Source: Luzula sylvatica (Eukaryota > Streptophyta > Magnoliopsida > Poales > Juncaceae). Taken from it: a stretch of 64,000 bases of DNA. The DNA is taken from positions 21,960,414 to 22,024,413 of the forward strand of contig OX326958.1 of the NCBI GenBank assembly GCA_946800325.1, in the 5' to 3' direction. This document shows, piece by piece, positions 23,002-36,620 of the stretch. Within the stretch, counting starts at the first letter, position 1; each line of letters opens with the position of its first letter. Position numbers and translations under genes: made by a program. A model generated the notes under the pieces. That model did not search any database. It was not told where the DNA came from and saw only the letters and a program-made list of their open reading frames with translations.

Positions 23002-26000
23002 TTCTTTCTAATCAAACATGCCGTTCGTGAACTTCTGGACTCTAGTGCATGCATAAAGCATGATGTTGCTCCCAAAAAACATGAAAAAGCATGGAATTCT
23101 TATTTTTTACCAAGAAACTAAAATTATAAAACTGGTTATTTAACATTGACAAAAGTATTTCATGTGCGTGTATGTTTTTTATTTGTATATTCCGATATCA
23201 TGAAATAATGTTGGCGAGTTGGTCTATTTCAAAAAAGTTTCAAAATAAATATCATACAAGTTATTGGAGAGAATCAAATCAAATGAGAGTAAGTTTCACT
23301 TTTTCAATTTAGAAATCATTTAGCATTTGTTTCAAATCACTTGAGATATTTGCGTTGTAGGTTGGATCTTCCTTCTGAAGCTAATCCACGCCTCTTCCGC
23401 CGCCGGATTCCTGTCACCATCGCACAAATTGAAGCCAAATTGAAAAACAAAAATGCGGTTATGTGTTTTGGTAATTTTTGTTCATGATTTACTTGCGGTT
23501 TGTTTATTTAACTTTTTTTGCTCTCAGTTTGTGTAATTCAAAGTTTTAATCTCAGTTTGTTTAATTTATCTTGTTGTTGTTGTTTTTTTTTTTTTGGAAT
23601 AAAAAGCATTGCCTTTTGATATATTGAAATAAAAAAATTCTGTACAATAATCATGAACGTGTTGTTCATGTATTAATCAAAAAGGAAAAAGAAACAATAA
23701 CACATATTCTATCCCTAGCACCATTTCTGTCAAATTTGGCCTGCTCAACCGCGATGTGCTATGTTGACCGGGAGTGTTTTCTTCTTTTGGAATATTCTTC
23801 TGTTAATTTCTTATAAATTTATCTTGTATGTATAAATTACTGGCCAATAAATTATGATTTCTTGTTGTTAATCTCGGTTTTGTAATTCTAAGATATTAAA
23901 AAAATGTGTTTTGTTTGTTTCGTTTTGTACGGTTAAAATAATTTTTTTATTGTCGTTTATTATTATTATTTGAGAATGATAATTAAGAGCTCCGATCTCG
24001 ACATAGTTTTAAAACTCGGGACCAACCCTACCCCCAATTCCAAGAAAAAACCCTAATATTTTAAAACTGAGCTCAAATTTGTAAGAATACTAATTACAAT
24101 AATTATATATTAATTTATTTTGTTTTATTTATTTAATTTATTATATATTACAATAATTATATATTAAGTAATATGATAATTATATATTAAGTAATTATTA
24201 ATTATTATGTTAATAATTACTAATTATAAACTTGAACAATGTGAGAATTTGATACAATTTATGTCAATTTTATGTTCGAACATATGGTTAACAAAATGAG
24301 CTAATAATTCAATAATTTTATATGGAAATTAATAGTATAATGATTATATATTAATTATCTATCATTTTGATGGTATAAATTACATGTTACGATAATGGGT
24401 TAAATATATACAACATTACTTTTTTTAAAGAATTTTACATAACTAAGTTCGTTAAAATTTGTAAAAAAAAAAATAAAATCCCACCCCTAAAACGAGCAAA
24501 AATTAGTGGTTTCGTCATATGCTAACGTGATAATGTTAACTTTAAAAAAAGTTATAAATACATTTTAGCCCTATAAAGGAGCGAATTTTTTTTCTTTCAA
24601 AGTGTCGGAATTACAATGTCTTTCTTGTTTCCGTTTTATTATGGGGCGAAAATGCCTTGTGATTTTTCGGAATAAATTTGGTATTTGAGATAATATTTCA
24701 CATTGAAATCGGGTAAAAACCTAATTTTCGTCCCTATCAAAGGACGAAAATATTATTTTATGAATTTTAACAAATCCACGCTGCTTTTGAAAATTTCTTA
24801 AAAATTAACGCTACGCATAATTTTTCTCCTAAATGCAGGTTGTCTGATATGTAGTACTATGGTATATATTGTAAAATAGAATTGAGTATTTTTACATTTG
24901 ATTTTGGATGACCATAAAATACGAAAACTAATTCGATTTTTAAAAATATTTCAAAATTAATCAATATCGGATTTGAAAAATGAGAATTTCATGCTTGCTC
25001 GTGTTTTTGGCAAGAAACTTCATGCTTTTTGGAAGCATTCTAGAAGGCACTACTCGTATAAAACACGTCATGAAGAGAATTAACATCCTAAGTAAATTAA
25101 AAAATAATACAATCATTAGTTAAAAAATTCTAATAAAATTGCTGTTTAGACTAAAGTTAACATCATTGACCCTGTGTTTGGATCGGTAATTTGAAATTAG
25201 CATGATAATCACATTCCTTGTAATGGGATTCCAGAAAATCATATTACCATGTCATGAAAATATTCTTGTTTTGATTAAAATTTTACGTTCATGGAAATGC
25301 CATTATTTCTTGATTTATTCATTCAATGACCATTATATCCTTGTAATATATAAAATCAATTATATATTTACATATTCATATCATCTAATATTTTTATATT
25401 TTTTAATGTCTAATTCATTATTATATATTATTATCTACAATTCATTATATGAATTAATATTTTAGTTAAATACAATTATAAGTTGGGCATGTATATTGTT
25501 GATATTTTTATGTTTTGTAAGGTTACGTTGAAACACCATGTTATACAATAAATGTATATTACATTTTACTATTTTAGCTATTTACTAATTATATGTACTA
25601 TTAATTTAAATTTAATATATAAATATTTTTCAAGTATAGTTATAAATATCCGACAAATATTCATGAATTATATGTACAATAAAATATTCGAACGCCTCAT
25701 GATAATATTAATTTAAATTTAATACTAATTATGTGTACTATTAGTTTAAATGTATATTACATTTTAGAAACTTTGTTTTGCAGTAAAATAAACAGAAACA
25801 AGAAAACTTTAAAGAGTAATATATACAGATTTCATGGCTAATACTTTCGTTATAGTGTCGTCCTAATTGATATAAATTTATAATATTTGATAGGACTACC
25901 TCATAATATTTTGTCGTCTTAATTGACATAGAACTTTATATTAGTATGGATTTTCTTTTTTTTTTGATTAATTTCCTCCAATGATTTAGAAAGTGATACA

Positions 26001-26231
26001 AGTTCATATTTGTTAAGAAGCAAACTAAACGAACTGCAATAACAATAACAATAGCATACTATACGCATTTTCTTTTCATATGAAATAAGCAGATCATACA
26101 ACTACTTATTTTTATAAGTTCAACCAGCTTTATGGTGTGCTTTGTGTTTTCTTTATCACAGAACTTGTATGCTCGTCCATGCCATTTTATTAGAATTAGA
26201 ATATATCATGTTTTTTGAATGATTTTTCAAA
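23002..26231. other. Long AT-rich intergenic region
   Basis: No gene can be supported. One exon-like piece at about 23361-23455 (+) follows an AG and reads DLPSEANPRLFRRRIP then VTIAQIEAKLKN. Its composition is protein-like, but I do not recognise it and see no partner exons. CATGCTTTTTGGAAGCATTCTAGAAGGCA near 25030 resembles a segment near 33720 and marks a dispersed old repeat. Confidence 0.5.
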
Positions 26232-26250
26232 CAACAACAATAATAATAAC

Positions 26251-26287
<37 letters not shown>

Positions 26288-26288
26288 T
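26228..26288. repeat. (TAA)n microsatellite
   Basis: About 18 AAT/TAA trinucleotide units, interrupted by one CAA. Polymorphic length is likely. Confidence 0.9.
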
Positions 26289-26337
26289 TTATAACAACGA
26301 TGAGTCGATGATGATAATAATACTATAAAATAAATCG

Positions 26338-26445
26338 TCAATTGGCCCATATGCTAGTTGGTTGAGTGTGAGGCACAAAAAATCATGTGTTGTGAAAAGT
26401 TGTGGGTTCGATCCCCATTGACATCAATGAATGCTAGCTTTAGGA
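26338..26445 (+). mobile_element. tRNA-derived SINE (head region)
   Basis: TGCTAGTTGGTTGAGTG matches a pol III A box in tRNA context. GGGTTCGATCCCC about 47 bases further on matches a B box. The spacing is that of a tRNA gene, but the sequence between cannot form a tRNA cloverleaf and there is no CCA-proximal acceptor stem, so this is a SINE head rather than a tRNA. The 3' boundary and tail are unclear. Confidence 0.65.
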
Positions 26446-27356
26446 TTATTAGAAAATTTTATTAGAAAATAATATCATATACTTCTCCGATACTTAACAG
26501 ATGCGTATAACACATCAATAATTATATTTGAAAAACAAAAATATAAATTGTAAATCGAAATAAAATGAGTAATACATACAACTATACAAGTAATAACTAC
26601 ATATAATAAACATTATTCAGTTTTGTTATTTTAATAAATATTTTTGTTAATATTTAATATTTACATATGATTTATTTCTTTCTCATCAAATTAATAAATA
26701 TTTTTTTAATATTTAAAATTATAATTTTTTTGCTATAAGTTATATAAATAATATTTAAAAAAATTTAGTTTCTAAAATCCGTCAATAGTATTTTTAAATG
26801 TATTGACCAAAATATAAATCAAATGATCCGGGACAAAATATTAATGACCCAAGTCTAAATGATCAAAAATATATATATCTATTTATTCAATTAATAATTT
26901 ATTTTGTACAAGAATAAATCGAACATTCAATGTCTCGAAATCCAAATAACTCGGAGACCAAACATTATAGAATCCAAATAACTCGTAAATCAAATGTCAC
27001 GGAATTCGATTGACTTGTAACTTAAATGATTCAAAACCGACATGACATATAACAAATCATATTTGATCCGAAAACCAAACTTTCGAAATCTTGAATGATC
27101 GAAACTGAATATCGCGAACCTCAAATGATCCGAAAATCGAAATAGCTCGGAATCGAATGATCGAAAAACCGAAGCAACTCGAAATTAAATAAAATCGAAA
27201 TGATCCGAAACCGAATGACCCGCAAACAGAATGACCCGCAAACCGAATGATCCGACTGATATGCCTGGTCGATCGAATTTTGAACATACCCACCTAACGT
27301 GATAATTAATGAGGTTATTAAAAAAATAATTAATGAGTTAATAAGGGGTAAGTTGG
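26446..27356. other. Intergenic DNA with short degenerate repeats
   Basis: From about 26900 to 27265 degenerate phrases of the type AACCGAATGATCCGAAA or AAATAACTCGGA recur every 15-20 bases. They suggest a decayed minisatellite. No gene. Confidence 0.55.
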
Positions 27357-27926
27357 GGCAAAATTAGGGATGTCAATGGTGTGGATATTGCCCGAACCGA
27401 CCCGAACCGTATCCGAAAAAATATCCGGATTCGAAAAAAATATCCGAATCCGAGTGGATCCGGATATGGATCTGGTTGCTAATTTTAAGATCCGGAACCG
27501 GATTCGATATTCGGTTTTGGTGCGGGAACCGGATCCGTGTTCCGGATCCGGATACTCGAAACTAGATTCGAGTATCCGAAACCGGATCCGGATACTCATA
27601 TTACATATTATTTTATGTATTATATTTGATATTAGTTGAAAAATCATATACAAATTAATGATTTATAAGTGATTTAACTCATAATCGTAAAATTATGTTT
27701 AAATATAATCATATTTATCGTTCATGTCACAAATTATATATATTTATAGCTAAAAAGTAAGTTACGTTATAATAACATAGTATCCGTTTTAATATCCGAA
27801 ACAGAACCGTATCCGTATCCGTATCCGACAATATCCGAACCGTATCCGGATCCGACAATATGGATATGGATCTGGTATGACCACTATCCGAACCGGATCC
27901 GAACCGTTGACACCCCTAGGCAAAAT
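27357..27926. mobile_element. hAT-type non-autonomous transposon, exact 8-bp TSD
   Basis: The element spans 27365-27918 (554 bp). Ends are TAGGGATGTCAATGGT and the complement of ACCGTTGACACCCCTA. The flanking duplication GGCAAAAT is exact at 27357-27364 and 27919-27926. An 8-bp duplication with TAGGGRTGTCAA termini is typical of hAT. Both subterminal regions are packed with CCGAACCG and ATCCGGATCCG motifs, as expected for transposase-binding repeats. Open frames through these motifs are artefacts. Confidence 0.93.
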
Positions 27927-27997
27927 ACATAGACAATTGGACATTTGAAGTGGATAGTTGTATTATCTCTCGATTTTTAAGAAAACCAGAGAGCTAT

Positions 27998-28754
27998 ATA
28001 GGGCATGTTTGATTTGGGGGATTTTGATATACATGGATATGTGAAATACATGTATATCGCTATCCATGTATTTGATGATCCATGTGAGTTGTTTGATTTG
28101 TTGTATTTTGAAATCATGTATATCAAATCCCTTGTTTGATTCTTTCGGGCAAAATCCAGGATTTTAATATTTTAATATTTAATTCTTGTTATACAATATT
28201 GTATTATATTTCTTTACATTTCTTAATATTATATTATATTATATGATATTATATGATATTAGATTTATATTTTATTATATATTATACAATATAATATAAA
28301 ATAATATAATATAATATTATTTTATATTATATTGTTTTATATTATATTATATTATATTATTTTATATGATATTGTTTTATGTTATATTATATTTGTATGT
28401 ATCATATTATATTGTAACATATTATACTGTGTCATATTATTATTATATTATATTATATTATATTATTTTGTTTTATATTTAATTATATTGTAATATATAT
28501 TATAATATTATATTATATTGTTTTATATTATATTATTTTAAATTATATTACGTAATATAATACTATTTTTTATGTTATATTATATTTTATTATATCATAT
28601 TATATTGTAACATATTATATTGTATTATTATATCATATTATGTTATATTATATTATATTATATTATGTTTTATTATGTTGTGTTATGTTATATTATATTA
28701 TATTGCTCCATATTATTATTATTAGATTAGATTATAATGTATTATATTATATTG

Positions 28755-28794
<40 letters not shown>

Positions 28795-28816
28795 TGCATT
28801 ATTATTATATATTATA

Positions 28817-28851
<35 letters not shown>

Positions 28852-29116
28852 GATATAATATTTATATTATATAATATTATATTCATATAATATATATAAT
28901 TATATTATTTTATTATTTTATAATATTATTATCTTGAAATACATGGATTAGCTCTCTCCTTGTATTTTGGAATACCAATTTTTTTTTTGTATTTCACCAT
29001 CCATGGATTTGGAGGGTGAAATACAATACACCTAAGAATCAAACAATGGATTTTGCAATATCCATGTATTTGAAAATACATATCCATCAAAATCCCTCAA
29101 ATCAAACATGCCCATA
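27998..29116. mobile_element. PIF/Harbinger-like MITE with 3-bp TSD and TTA-rich core
   Basis: Terminal inverted repeats are GGGCATGTTTGATTTG at 28001 and its complement CAAATCAAACATGCCC ending at 29113, extending inward about 40 bases. ATA flanks both sides (27998-28000 and 29114-29116), fitting a three-base duplication. The interior from about 28170 to 28930 is almost only TAT/ATT repeats, including (TTA)n runs at about 28758-28791 and 28818-28850. There is no transposase. The core may have expanded as a microsatellite after insertion. Confidence 0.85.
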
Positions 29117-29984
29117 GTCTGTTGTCTAAACTTTGTTGTCCCGTTATAGAGATATACAAATTTTAATTAACGTATCTTAATTAATAACGATTTCAATTTT
29201 CATGTACAACTAATCATTATAATCCTATTAATGATAATCGATATTTATTAAACTTATCTATTAATATTATGCAAAAAAATTCACAAATTGAGAACTGTCA
29301 AAATGACAAGAATTAAGAAAGATTTATTATAATAATAATACGTCTCAAATAATAATAATAATAATACATTGATACGTCTCATCATAAAATTACAATAGAA
29401 CTGTCAAATGATAATAACAATTTTGAAATCACATTTTTTTAAATTTTGTTAATCTAAAAAATCTCTCAAATTGAGGACGACCAAAATGATACGTTTCATA
29501 ATGAAAAATTTATAATAATAATAATAATATATTTGATTCTTAATAAAATTAAGAAAGATTATTTGTGATTTATGAAATATAATAATACTAATAGATGAAT
29601 ATAATAATAACAACCATTATAAATGGATGTATAATAATTATTTATTTGAGATATTTTCAAATCACTCTTAATTAAACCATAGTATAGCATTATCATAAAA
29701 AAATCCATCTTATTATCTCGTTCTAAAACTAGTATCACAGAGCTTGCTATAAATAAGAAAATAGAACCGTCATATTATTTGTCATATAAATTTCTCCTCC
29801 GTTAATCCAGTTTCTCTCTCCAATAACTCGCTGAAACTCGTTCGAGCTCATTTTCTTTTATTTTTGCAATTTACACCGTACTCTAATTTTTACGGATTGA
29901 TCTTCTTCAACCGTATCACCTTGCTGTAAACCCTAGTTTTGTCTTCAAGTTGTTCGATTCAAACCTTCAAACCCTAGATCGAAA
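29117..29984. promoter_or_regulatory. Upstream region and 5' UTR of CYP65
   Basis: AT-rich until about 29780. CATATAAATTT near 29785 is a possible TATA element, followed by a CT-rich leader. AAACCCTAG telo-box motifs occur near 29928 and 29969, the second just upstream of the ATG at 29985. Telo boxes are common near the starts of plant housekeeping genes, which fits a constitutive nuclear cyclophilin. Confidence 0.45.
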
Positions 29985-32736
29985 ATGGGGAAGAAGCAGC
30001 ATAGCAAGGATCGGATGTTCATCACGCAGACCGAATGGGCGACGGAGTGGGGCGGTGCCAAGTCTAAGGAGACCGGCGCGCCTTTCAAAAGCTTACCTTT
30101 CTATTGTTGTTCGTAAGTACCTTTGTCAGCTCTTCGTTCTTCAATTCTGAGTGAAATATTATATGCCCTTTCAGATCATTGTTCGAATTTTAATTTTAAG
30201 GGTAATTGAGTTGTTTAATTGCTTAATTGAGTCTTAATTGAAACTAATTGGGGCTTTTTGAGGATCCTTTGTACAATAATTAACGAATTATTGTAAAAGA
30301 TGCATTTTTGAACCAAAATTGTTTTCAAATCTTTTATATTATCTCCATTTTTGTTGATTTAATGCTTAATACGAGCTTTAATGTTCAATTTATATTGTTA
30401 TACAGGCTTACTTTTACTCCTTTCGAGGATCCTGTTTGCACAAGCGATGGCAATGTCTTCGATATGCTGTAAGTCTTTTCATAACTTTTCTTCTTTTCCT
30501 AAATCTAATTTAATTGATGCAAAAACATATTTAATTAAAATTGGGTCTCGTTTTATTTCTTTATTTAGGAGCATTATTTCATACATAAAGAAGTTTGGGA
30601 AGCATCCAGTCACTGGAGCGCCTCTAAGTGCCGATGATTTAATTCCCCTAATCTTCCACAAGAACTCTGATGGTATATTTAATTATTTTACCGCTAGTTC
30701 CTAATAATTAATTAATTAATATTATGAATTATTCTATTTTTTTATAGGGGAGTTCGAATGCCCAGTTTTGAATAAAGTATTCACGGAGTTCACTCATATT
30801 GTCGCCGTGAAAACTACTGGAAATGTGTTCTGTTACGAGGTAAACTTTTTTAATTATTAAACCCTATAAATTTATTTTATCACACAATTATTTTAGAATT
30901 AATTAATTATAATTAATTTCTTGTTTTAGGCAATTAAAGAACTAAATATCAAACCGAAATGTTGGAAAGAACTCCTTACAGACGAGCCATTCACACGAGA
31001 TGACCTAATCACAATTCAGGTAACTAAACCCTAAACCCTAAACAAATACAATTAATTAATAATTCAATATCTAATTATTTGTTCTTTTTATTTCTAACAG
31101 AATCCAAATACACTAGATAGCAGCAAGGCTGTTGTGGACTTCGATCATGTTAAAAAAGGCCTAAAACTTGATGAAGAAGGTTACTTTAATATATTTCCTC
31201 TTGTAACGATATTTAGTTAAAAAAATTAAACACCAATTATTTAATTATTTTTAACTTTTGATTTCAGATTTGAAAAAAATGAAGGAAGATCCAACATACA
31301 ACATAAACGTATCAGGAGATTTAAAACAAATGTTTAACGATTTAGGAACCGAAAAAGCGAAACTCGCTTTGTTACACGGAGGAGGCGGCCTCAAGGCCCA
31401 AAAGGAACGAGCAGCCGCTCTGGACAAAATCTCGAAATCAAAATCCGAGAATCCAAATCCGGATACAAAATCCGAGAATTCAAGTTCCAAAGTTTTCAGC
31501 GTCGTGGACGCCGCCTCTGCTTCTGTGTTCGGAAGAAGCGCAGCTTCTGCCAAAATGGGCGACGACGAGAAAACCAAAGCGAGGATTAATTTACACATGG
31601 CCGGAGAACGAACACCCATCAATTCCAAAATGGTATAATCATATTTATTCTAGTATATTAACATATTATCTAACTAACATTATTTTAGGTGCAAAGCCGA
31701 TATACGAATGGATTGGCATCGCGATCGTTCACGTCGACGGCGTTCACTCCGACAACGAAGAACGATTTCGAGTATATCAAAGTAGAAAAAACCCCGAAAA
31801 AGAAAGGATATGTTCAATTACACACAACGCACGGAGATTTGAATATTGAGCTTCATTGCGATATGGCTCCGCGAGCTTGCGAAAACTTCATCACCCATTG
31901 CGAAAACGGTTATTATAACGGTCTCATTTTCCACCGAAGTATTAGGTACGTTATCATTTTCTTTCCTTTCTTGTGTATTTAAAATTGATCGTTAATTTTT
32001 TTGTAATTTTTTTAGGAATTTCATGATTCAAGGGGGAGATCCGACGGGGACGGGTAAAGGAGGGCAATCGATATGGAAAAAGCCGTTCAAGGACGAGTTC
32101 AACTCGAAATTGGCTCATTCGGGAAAAGGAATTGTCAGCATGGCGAATAGTGGGCCCCACACGAACGGGTCTCAGTTTTTTATTTTGTATAAATCCGCGC
32201 CTCATTTGAATTTCAAACATACTGTTTTCGGTATGGTTGTCGGTGGCATGACGACTATTGCTAACATGGAGAAAGTGCCTACTGATAACGATGATAAACC
32301 ATTGGTACGTAAATTTCATTTTTTGTTTTGAAATATTAGGGTTTTTGAATAATTTTTTGGGTTTTTAGGAGGAGATTAAAATAACTGGGGTGACAGTGTT
32401 TGTGAACCCTTACACGGAACCAGACGAAGAGGAAGAGAGAGAGAAGGCCGAGATGGAGAAGAAGAAATCTGCTCAAGATGATAATGTAAACTTATATAAT
32501 TTTGTTTTCTTATTTATCTTTTTGGAGATTTGATTGTTTGAAAAAATAATGTTTTTATTTTTTTTATTTTTTTTTTATTTCAGGTTAGTTTGAGTGCGTG
32601 GTTGAGTAATACGGGCCAAGTAGCGAGTGCTAGTAATGGTGGTGGGGTTGGAAAATATTTTAAAAAAGAGGTTCATAAAAGAGATGATGTGGCGGCAGAA
32701 AATTCGAGCAAGAAAAGAAGAGTTCCCAAATCATGA
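29985..32736 (+). CDS. CYP65: U-box cyclophilin CYP65/PUB49 (PPIL2 family), 578 aa
   Basis: Eleven exons: 29985-30112, 30406-30468, 30569-30672, 30748-30839, 30930-31019, 31101-31179, 31268-31632, 31689-31945, 32016-32304, 32369-32485 and 32584-32736. They sum to 1737 bases with consistent phases. The product starts [18 protein letters not shown]. It has a U-box (about residues 35-110, with PFEDPVC and [13 protein letters not shown]), a linker, then a cyclophilin domain (about 340-500, with [19 protein letters not shown] and [15 protein letters not shown]). The family acts as peptidyl-prolyl isomerase and probable ubiquitin ligase in the nucleus, linked to spliceosomes. The Trp that binds cyclosporin A in CypA is His here ([13 protein letters not shown]). 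The basic tail [10 protein letters not shown] suits nuclear import. The frame is intact, and the length is near the roughly 595 residues of the Arabidopsis protein. Confidence 0.96.
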
Positions 32737-33892
32737 TGACTTCATCATCAGGTCTATGTACTGTTCTGTATTTTTTTTTTTGTAAAAGCTTTGAAATTAA
32801 AAAAAAGATTACTAGGTTTCATCATAATTTATGTATGGATTCGTTTGTTGTAGAAGAAAATCACTCACAAGACAAAACAAAATTAATCGAATTTAGATAT
32901 ATACAGTTATTCTGACTACTAATTGCATTATTTTCCTCTCGTTGGAGCTATGTTCTAATCCTATTTGGCTTATCATATTGTTGTTTAATATCCTCTTAGC
33001 TTTTGTGGGAATAATTCCTCAGCGATGAATTCACTTTATTTAAACATTCTACTGCTATTTACGACGTTGGTGGTTTGTGACAGCTCGTAATTTTGGAATT
33101 GATTCCGGTCCACCCCATAAAGAAGTGGAATTATATCGTCTCTAGTCATTTGAAATTTCTTATGCAATCCTACATATTACCTAACTGCAATAAATTGAAA
33201 AATTAGTTCTAATTATATTCTTGATGCGGATTTCGAGATCAATTAGTAAAAGGTAATTAACAATCCAATTAATACAAAAATGAATTAACCGTTAATTTTA
33301 ACATATGAGTAAATACAAATTATTTTACATACAAATTTAGTATTAGTTGTGTTACTAATTAACTTCTACTAATCCTTTTCGGAATTCACATCAAGAATGA
33401 AAGGATTTGTGGCGACATAATAAATGCGTTCTAAATAATAATAGATTTTTCTTGATAGTTCAAAACATGTGATAAAAAATTAATTACCGTCGGACTTGTC
33501 TTTGAAGGCATTCTCTTCTTCTATTTGATTTTCTCCAATAACTTATTTTATGTTTATTTTGGGAAAAATATTAAAATGGACCAACGTGCCAACGTTACTA
33601 TATGATATCCGAATCATGAGTATGGAATTTATAACCACCCAAAATATTGTTCTTCTGATTTAAATATCCAGCTAAAAATAAAAACTGTATGCATGCTCAT
33701 GCATTTCATGAGCAAGGTCATGCTTTTGGAAAGATATCTAGAAGGCAATATCATAAGACAAATTAAGCAAAAGCACTGACCTTCTAAATAAATTGAAAAA
33801 ATAAATTCACTAATTTGTCTGTGTTCTAACTGGGACTAAAAGGTGATAAACCATCAGTACGTAAATATTTTAACTCAAGTTAACTGCATTAA

Positions 33893-33926
<34 letters not shown>

Positions 33927-34073
33927 TATGACTATCGTATTGGTATCTAATACATCAATCTCACACTACATATATTTAATAATCAAAATTTTAGTAGGTA
34001 TAATAAAGCGGCCACAAAAATCAGGTTTATTGTGTCGCAATAAGCGGTCATATGAATCCATTTAGGCCAATAT
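32737..34073. other. 3' flank of CYP65 and intergenic DNA
   Basis: No gene. A homopolymer of 30 T lies at 33896-33925. A segment near 33720-33750 repeats a phrase also seen near 25030. The 3' UTR of CYP65 should occupy the first 100-200 bases. Confidence 0.5.
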
Positions 34074-35240
34074 AGAGTCAAAATAATATGTTTTTGATAA
34101 CATTTGTATCGATAGTTTTTCGAAACAATTTTTCATAAGATTGTACAAACATTACACAAGTTTGTTTTGTCGCAATAGACAGTACTAGCAATATAATAAG
34201 GACTTGTGGAGTCCAAATAACGTGTTTATTACAACATTTGTATCGAAAGTTTTTACGATACAAATTTTCATAAGATTGTATAAACATTACGAATTTTTTT
34301 TATAGCTATAAGCAGTTATATAAATCTATTTAGGCCTCGGGGTGTTCAAATATAGTTTTTTTTTTATAACATTTCTATCGATAGTTTTTTAACTCAACTT
34401 TTCATAAAATTGTACAACCATTACGCAAGTTTGTTTTTTTGTCCTAGGCGGACATAACAATCTAATTAGAGTTTGGGGAGTCCAAATATCATGTGCTTTT
34501 TAAAACGTTTGTATCGTAAGTTTTATAACACAACTTTTCACCACATTGTACAACCATTAGGAAAGTTTGTTTTATCGCTATAACGGTTATATCAATATAT
34601 ATTAGGCCTTGAGAGTTCAAATAACGTTTTTATAACTTTATATCGAATATTTAACGACACAATTTGTCACAAGATCGTACAAACATTATAAAATTTTGTT
34701 TATTCGCAATAAGTAATCATAACAATTTGTTTTGGACTTGGGGAGTACAAATAACTTGTTTTTCTAGAACATGTGTATGAGAAGTTTTACGACTAAACTT
34801 TTCACAAGATTGTACAAATATTACGAAATTTTATTTTTTCCAATAAACGGCCATAACAATCTATTTATGCTATGTAGAGACCAAATAACATGTTTTTGTA
34901 AAACATTTGTATCGGAAGTTCTACGACACAAATTTTCATAAGATTGGACAATCATTATGATACTTGGTTAAGTAATAAGCAGTCATAACGATCTATTCAT
35001 GATTTGGGGAGTCCAAATAACGTGTAACGTGTTTTTATAGAATTTTTGTTTCAGAAGTTTTAAGACAACTTTCCAAAAGATTGTACAAATATTACGGAAT
35101 TTTGTTTTTCGAAATAATCGGTCATAGCAATCTATTTATGCTTTGGGAGTCCAAATAACATGTGTTTTAAAAAAAAAAAATACTTGTATCATAAGTTTTA
35201 CAACACAACTTTTCACAAGATCGTATGGACATTATGAAGG
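34074..35240 (-). repeat. Satellite array A, about 9 copies of a 135-bp unit
   Basis: The marker phrase GAGTCCAAATAACGTG, or a variant, recurs near 34074, 34212, 34350, 34490, 34612, 34744, 34878, 35010 and 35148, a spacing of 122-140 bases. Other conserved parts are TCACAAGATTGTACAAACATTAC and AAGCGGTCATAACAATCTATTTA. Copies are quite diverged, so the array is old. Its reverse complement matches the array at 39866-40690. Confidence 0.88.
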
Positions 35241-35419
35241 AATAACAATTAAGGACCAACATGAAAATGTACATGTAAGGATAAACGAACGTATGCGTTA
35301 GTGGAAAGTGAAGGAATTACAGTTTCGGATCAACCGTAAAAGAGTACATACAAGGACACATGAACGTATGCATTCAAGAAAACGAATGAATACATAATGA
35401 GATTTTGAAGAATTCGGTT

Positions 35420-35715
35420 TTTGCATGCATTGCGTCATGATGCACCGTACGGTGCGTCACGACGCAACGGTACGTGCACAGTCAGTAATGGTTATTGACT
35501 TAGTCAAAATTACGCTTTCAAGGTTGGTGCGTCATGACTGATGGGATGCGTCACGGCGCACGGAAGCGTAATGAACGAAATATCGAGAGAGCAAATTAAC
35601 ATCGGTGCGCCATGACGCACCATACATTGCGTCATGACGGAAGTGCGCGTAATTTCTCCAAGGGGCAATTTGGCACTCGTGTGTCATGACGCACCATAGC
35701 TCGCGTCATGACGGT
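35420..35715. repeat. Array of GCGTCATGACGC-like palindromes (left)
   Basis: Near-palindromic motifs TGCGTCATGACGCACC, GCGTCACGACGC, GTGCGCCATGACGCACC and GCGTCATGACGG occur at least seven times, often as facing pairs 15-25 bases apart. The same family recurs at 39478-39735. Confidence 0.8.
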
Positions 35716-36364
35716 AGAGTGTCCAGGGCTGTTTTAGACATGTTATTATTATACATGAGTTTGTATGTTTAATATGTGTCTTTTGGGGTGTCTTTATCCT
35801 GTTACATATAAATATGATGTTTCTCTCTCATCAGATTAGACCAATTTATTGAGACACTTGTTCGAGAGTTGAGAAGTGCGAATATCAAAGAGAAAGAGAG
35901 AAAGGGAAAAATTGTTTTTCCCACATCGATAATTCAATCGAATCAAGCACGTTACCGACGTGTCGTCTAGCCAGTCACGCACGGTAACCGGCAGACCATA
36001 CCCACTACTAGAAAACAGCTTTTCAGCGGCGGGGAAATATTATCACCGGCGGTACCCCCGCTGATAATAGTTTCAGTGGCGGTACCGCCCTTGAAAACAT
36101 GTACCCCCACTGAAAATACACTTTCACTGACGGTACCGCCGTTGACAATAGATACCCCCACTGAAAGTTTAACTTTCACCGGCGGTACCGCCCTTGAAAG
36201 TTAAAATATTTCCACAATTCTTTTACACGTTGATTATTTTATGCTTTTCACCGGCAGGGTCACATATACCGCCGCTGATAGTTTTCACCGGCGGGTAACA
36301 TATATACCGCCGCTGATAGTTTCACCGGCGGGTAATATATATACCGCCGCTGATATTCTTCTTA

Positions 36365-36570
36365 TTCGTTTTAAGTCCTTCCCGCCGCTCACACACAAAC
36401 ACAAACCCTATCCTTCTCGCAGCCGCCGAAGCCTTCTTCTTCTTCGCTCGCTCGCTGAAGCCTTCTCTTCTTCGCTCGCTCGTTGAAGCGAGTCCTTCTA
36501 CTTCCGAGTCGTGCTTCTTCGAGCCAGGGGCCTTTTTGCATCGCTTCTCTCTCAGGTGACCCCTCTCTCT

Positions 36571-36620
<50 letters not shown>

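Noticed and set aside
26338..26445. Possible tRNA gene
   Set aside because: A and B boxes are present, but no acceptor stem or anticodon arm can be formed, so it is listed as a SINE.
27330..27653. Overlapping frames on both strands, rich in Arg, Ile and Ser
   Set aside because: They are produced by CCGAACCG/ATCCGGATCC repeats at the end of the hAT element.
31251..31628. 125-codon minus-strand frame
   Set aside because: It is antisense to exon 7 of CYP65, which is supported by conserved motifs on both sides.
36241..36486. 81-codon plus-strand frame at the left of the CACTA element
   Set aside because: Its first half is subterminal CACTA repeats and its second half a CT-rich leader; no domain.
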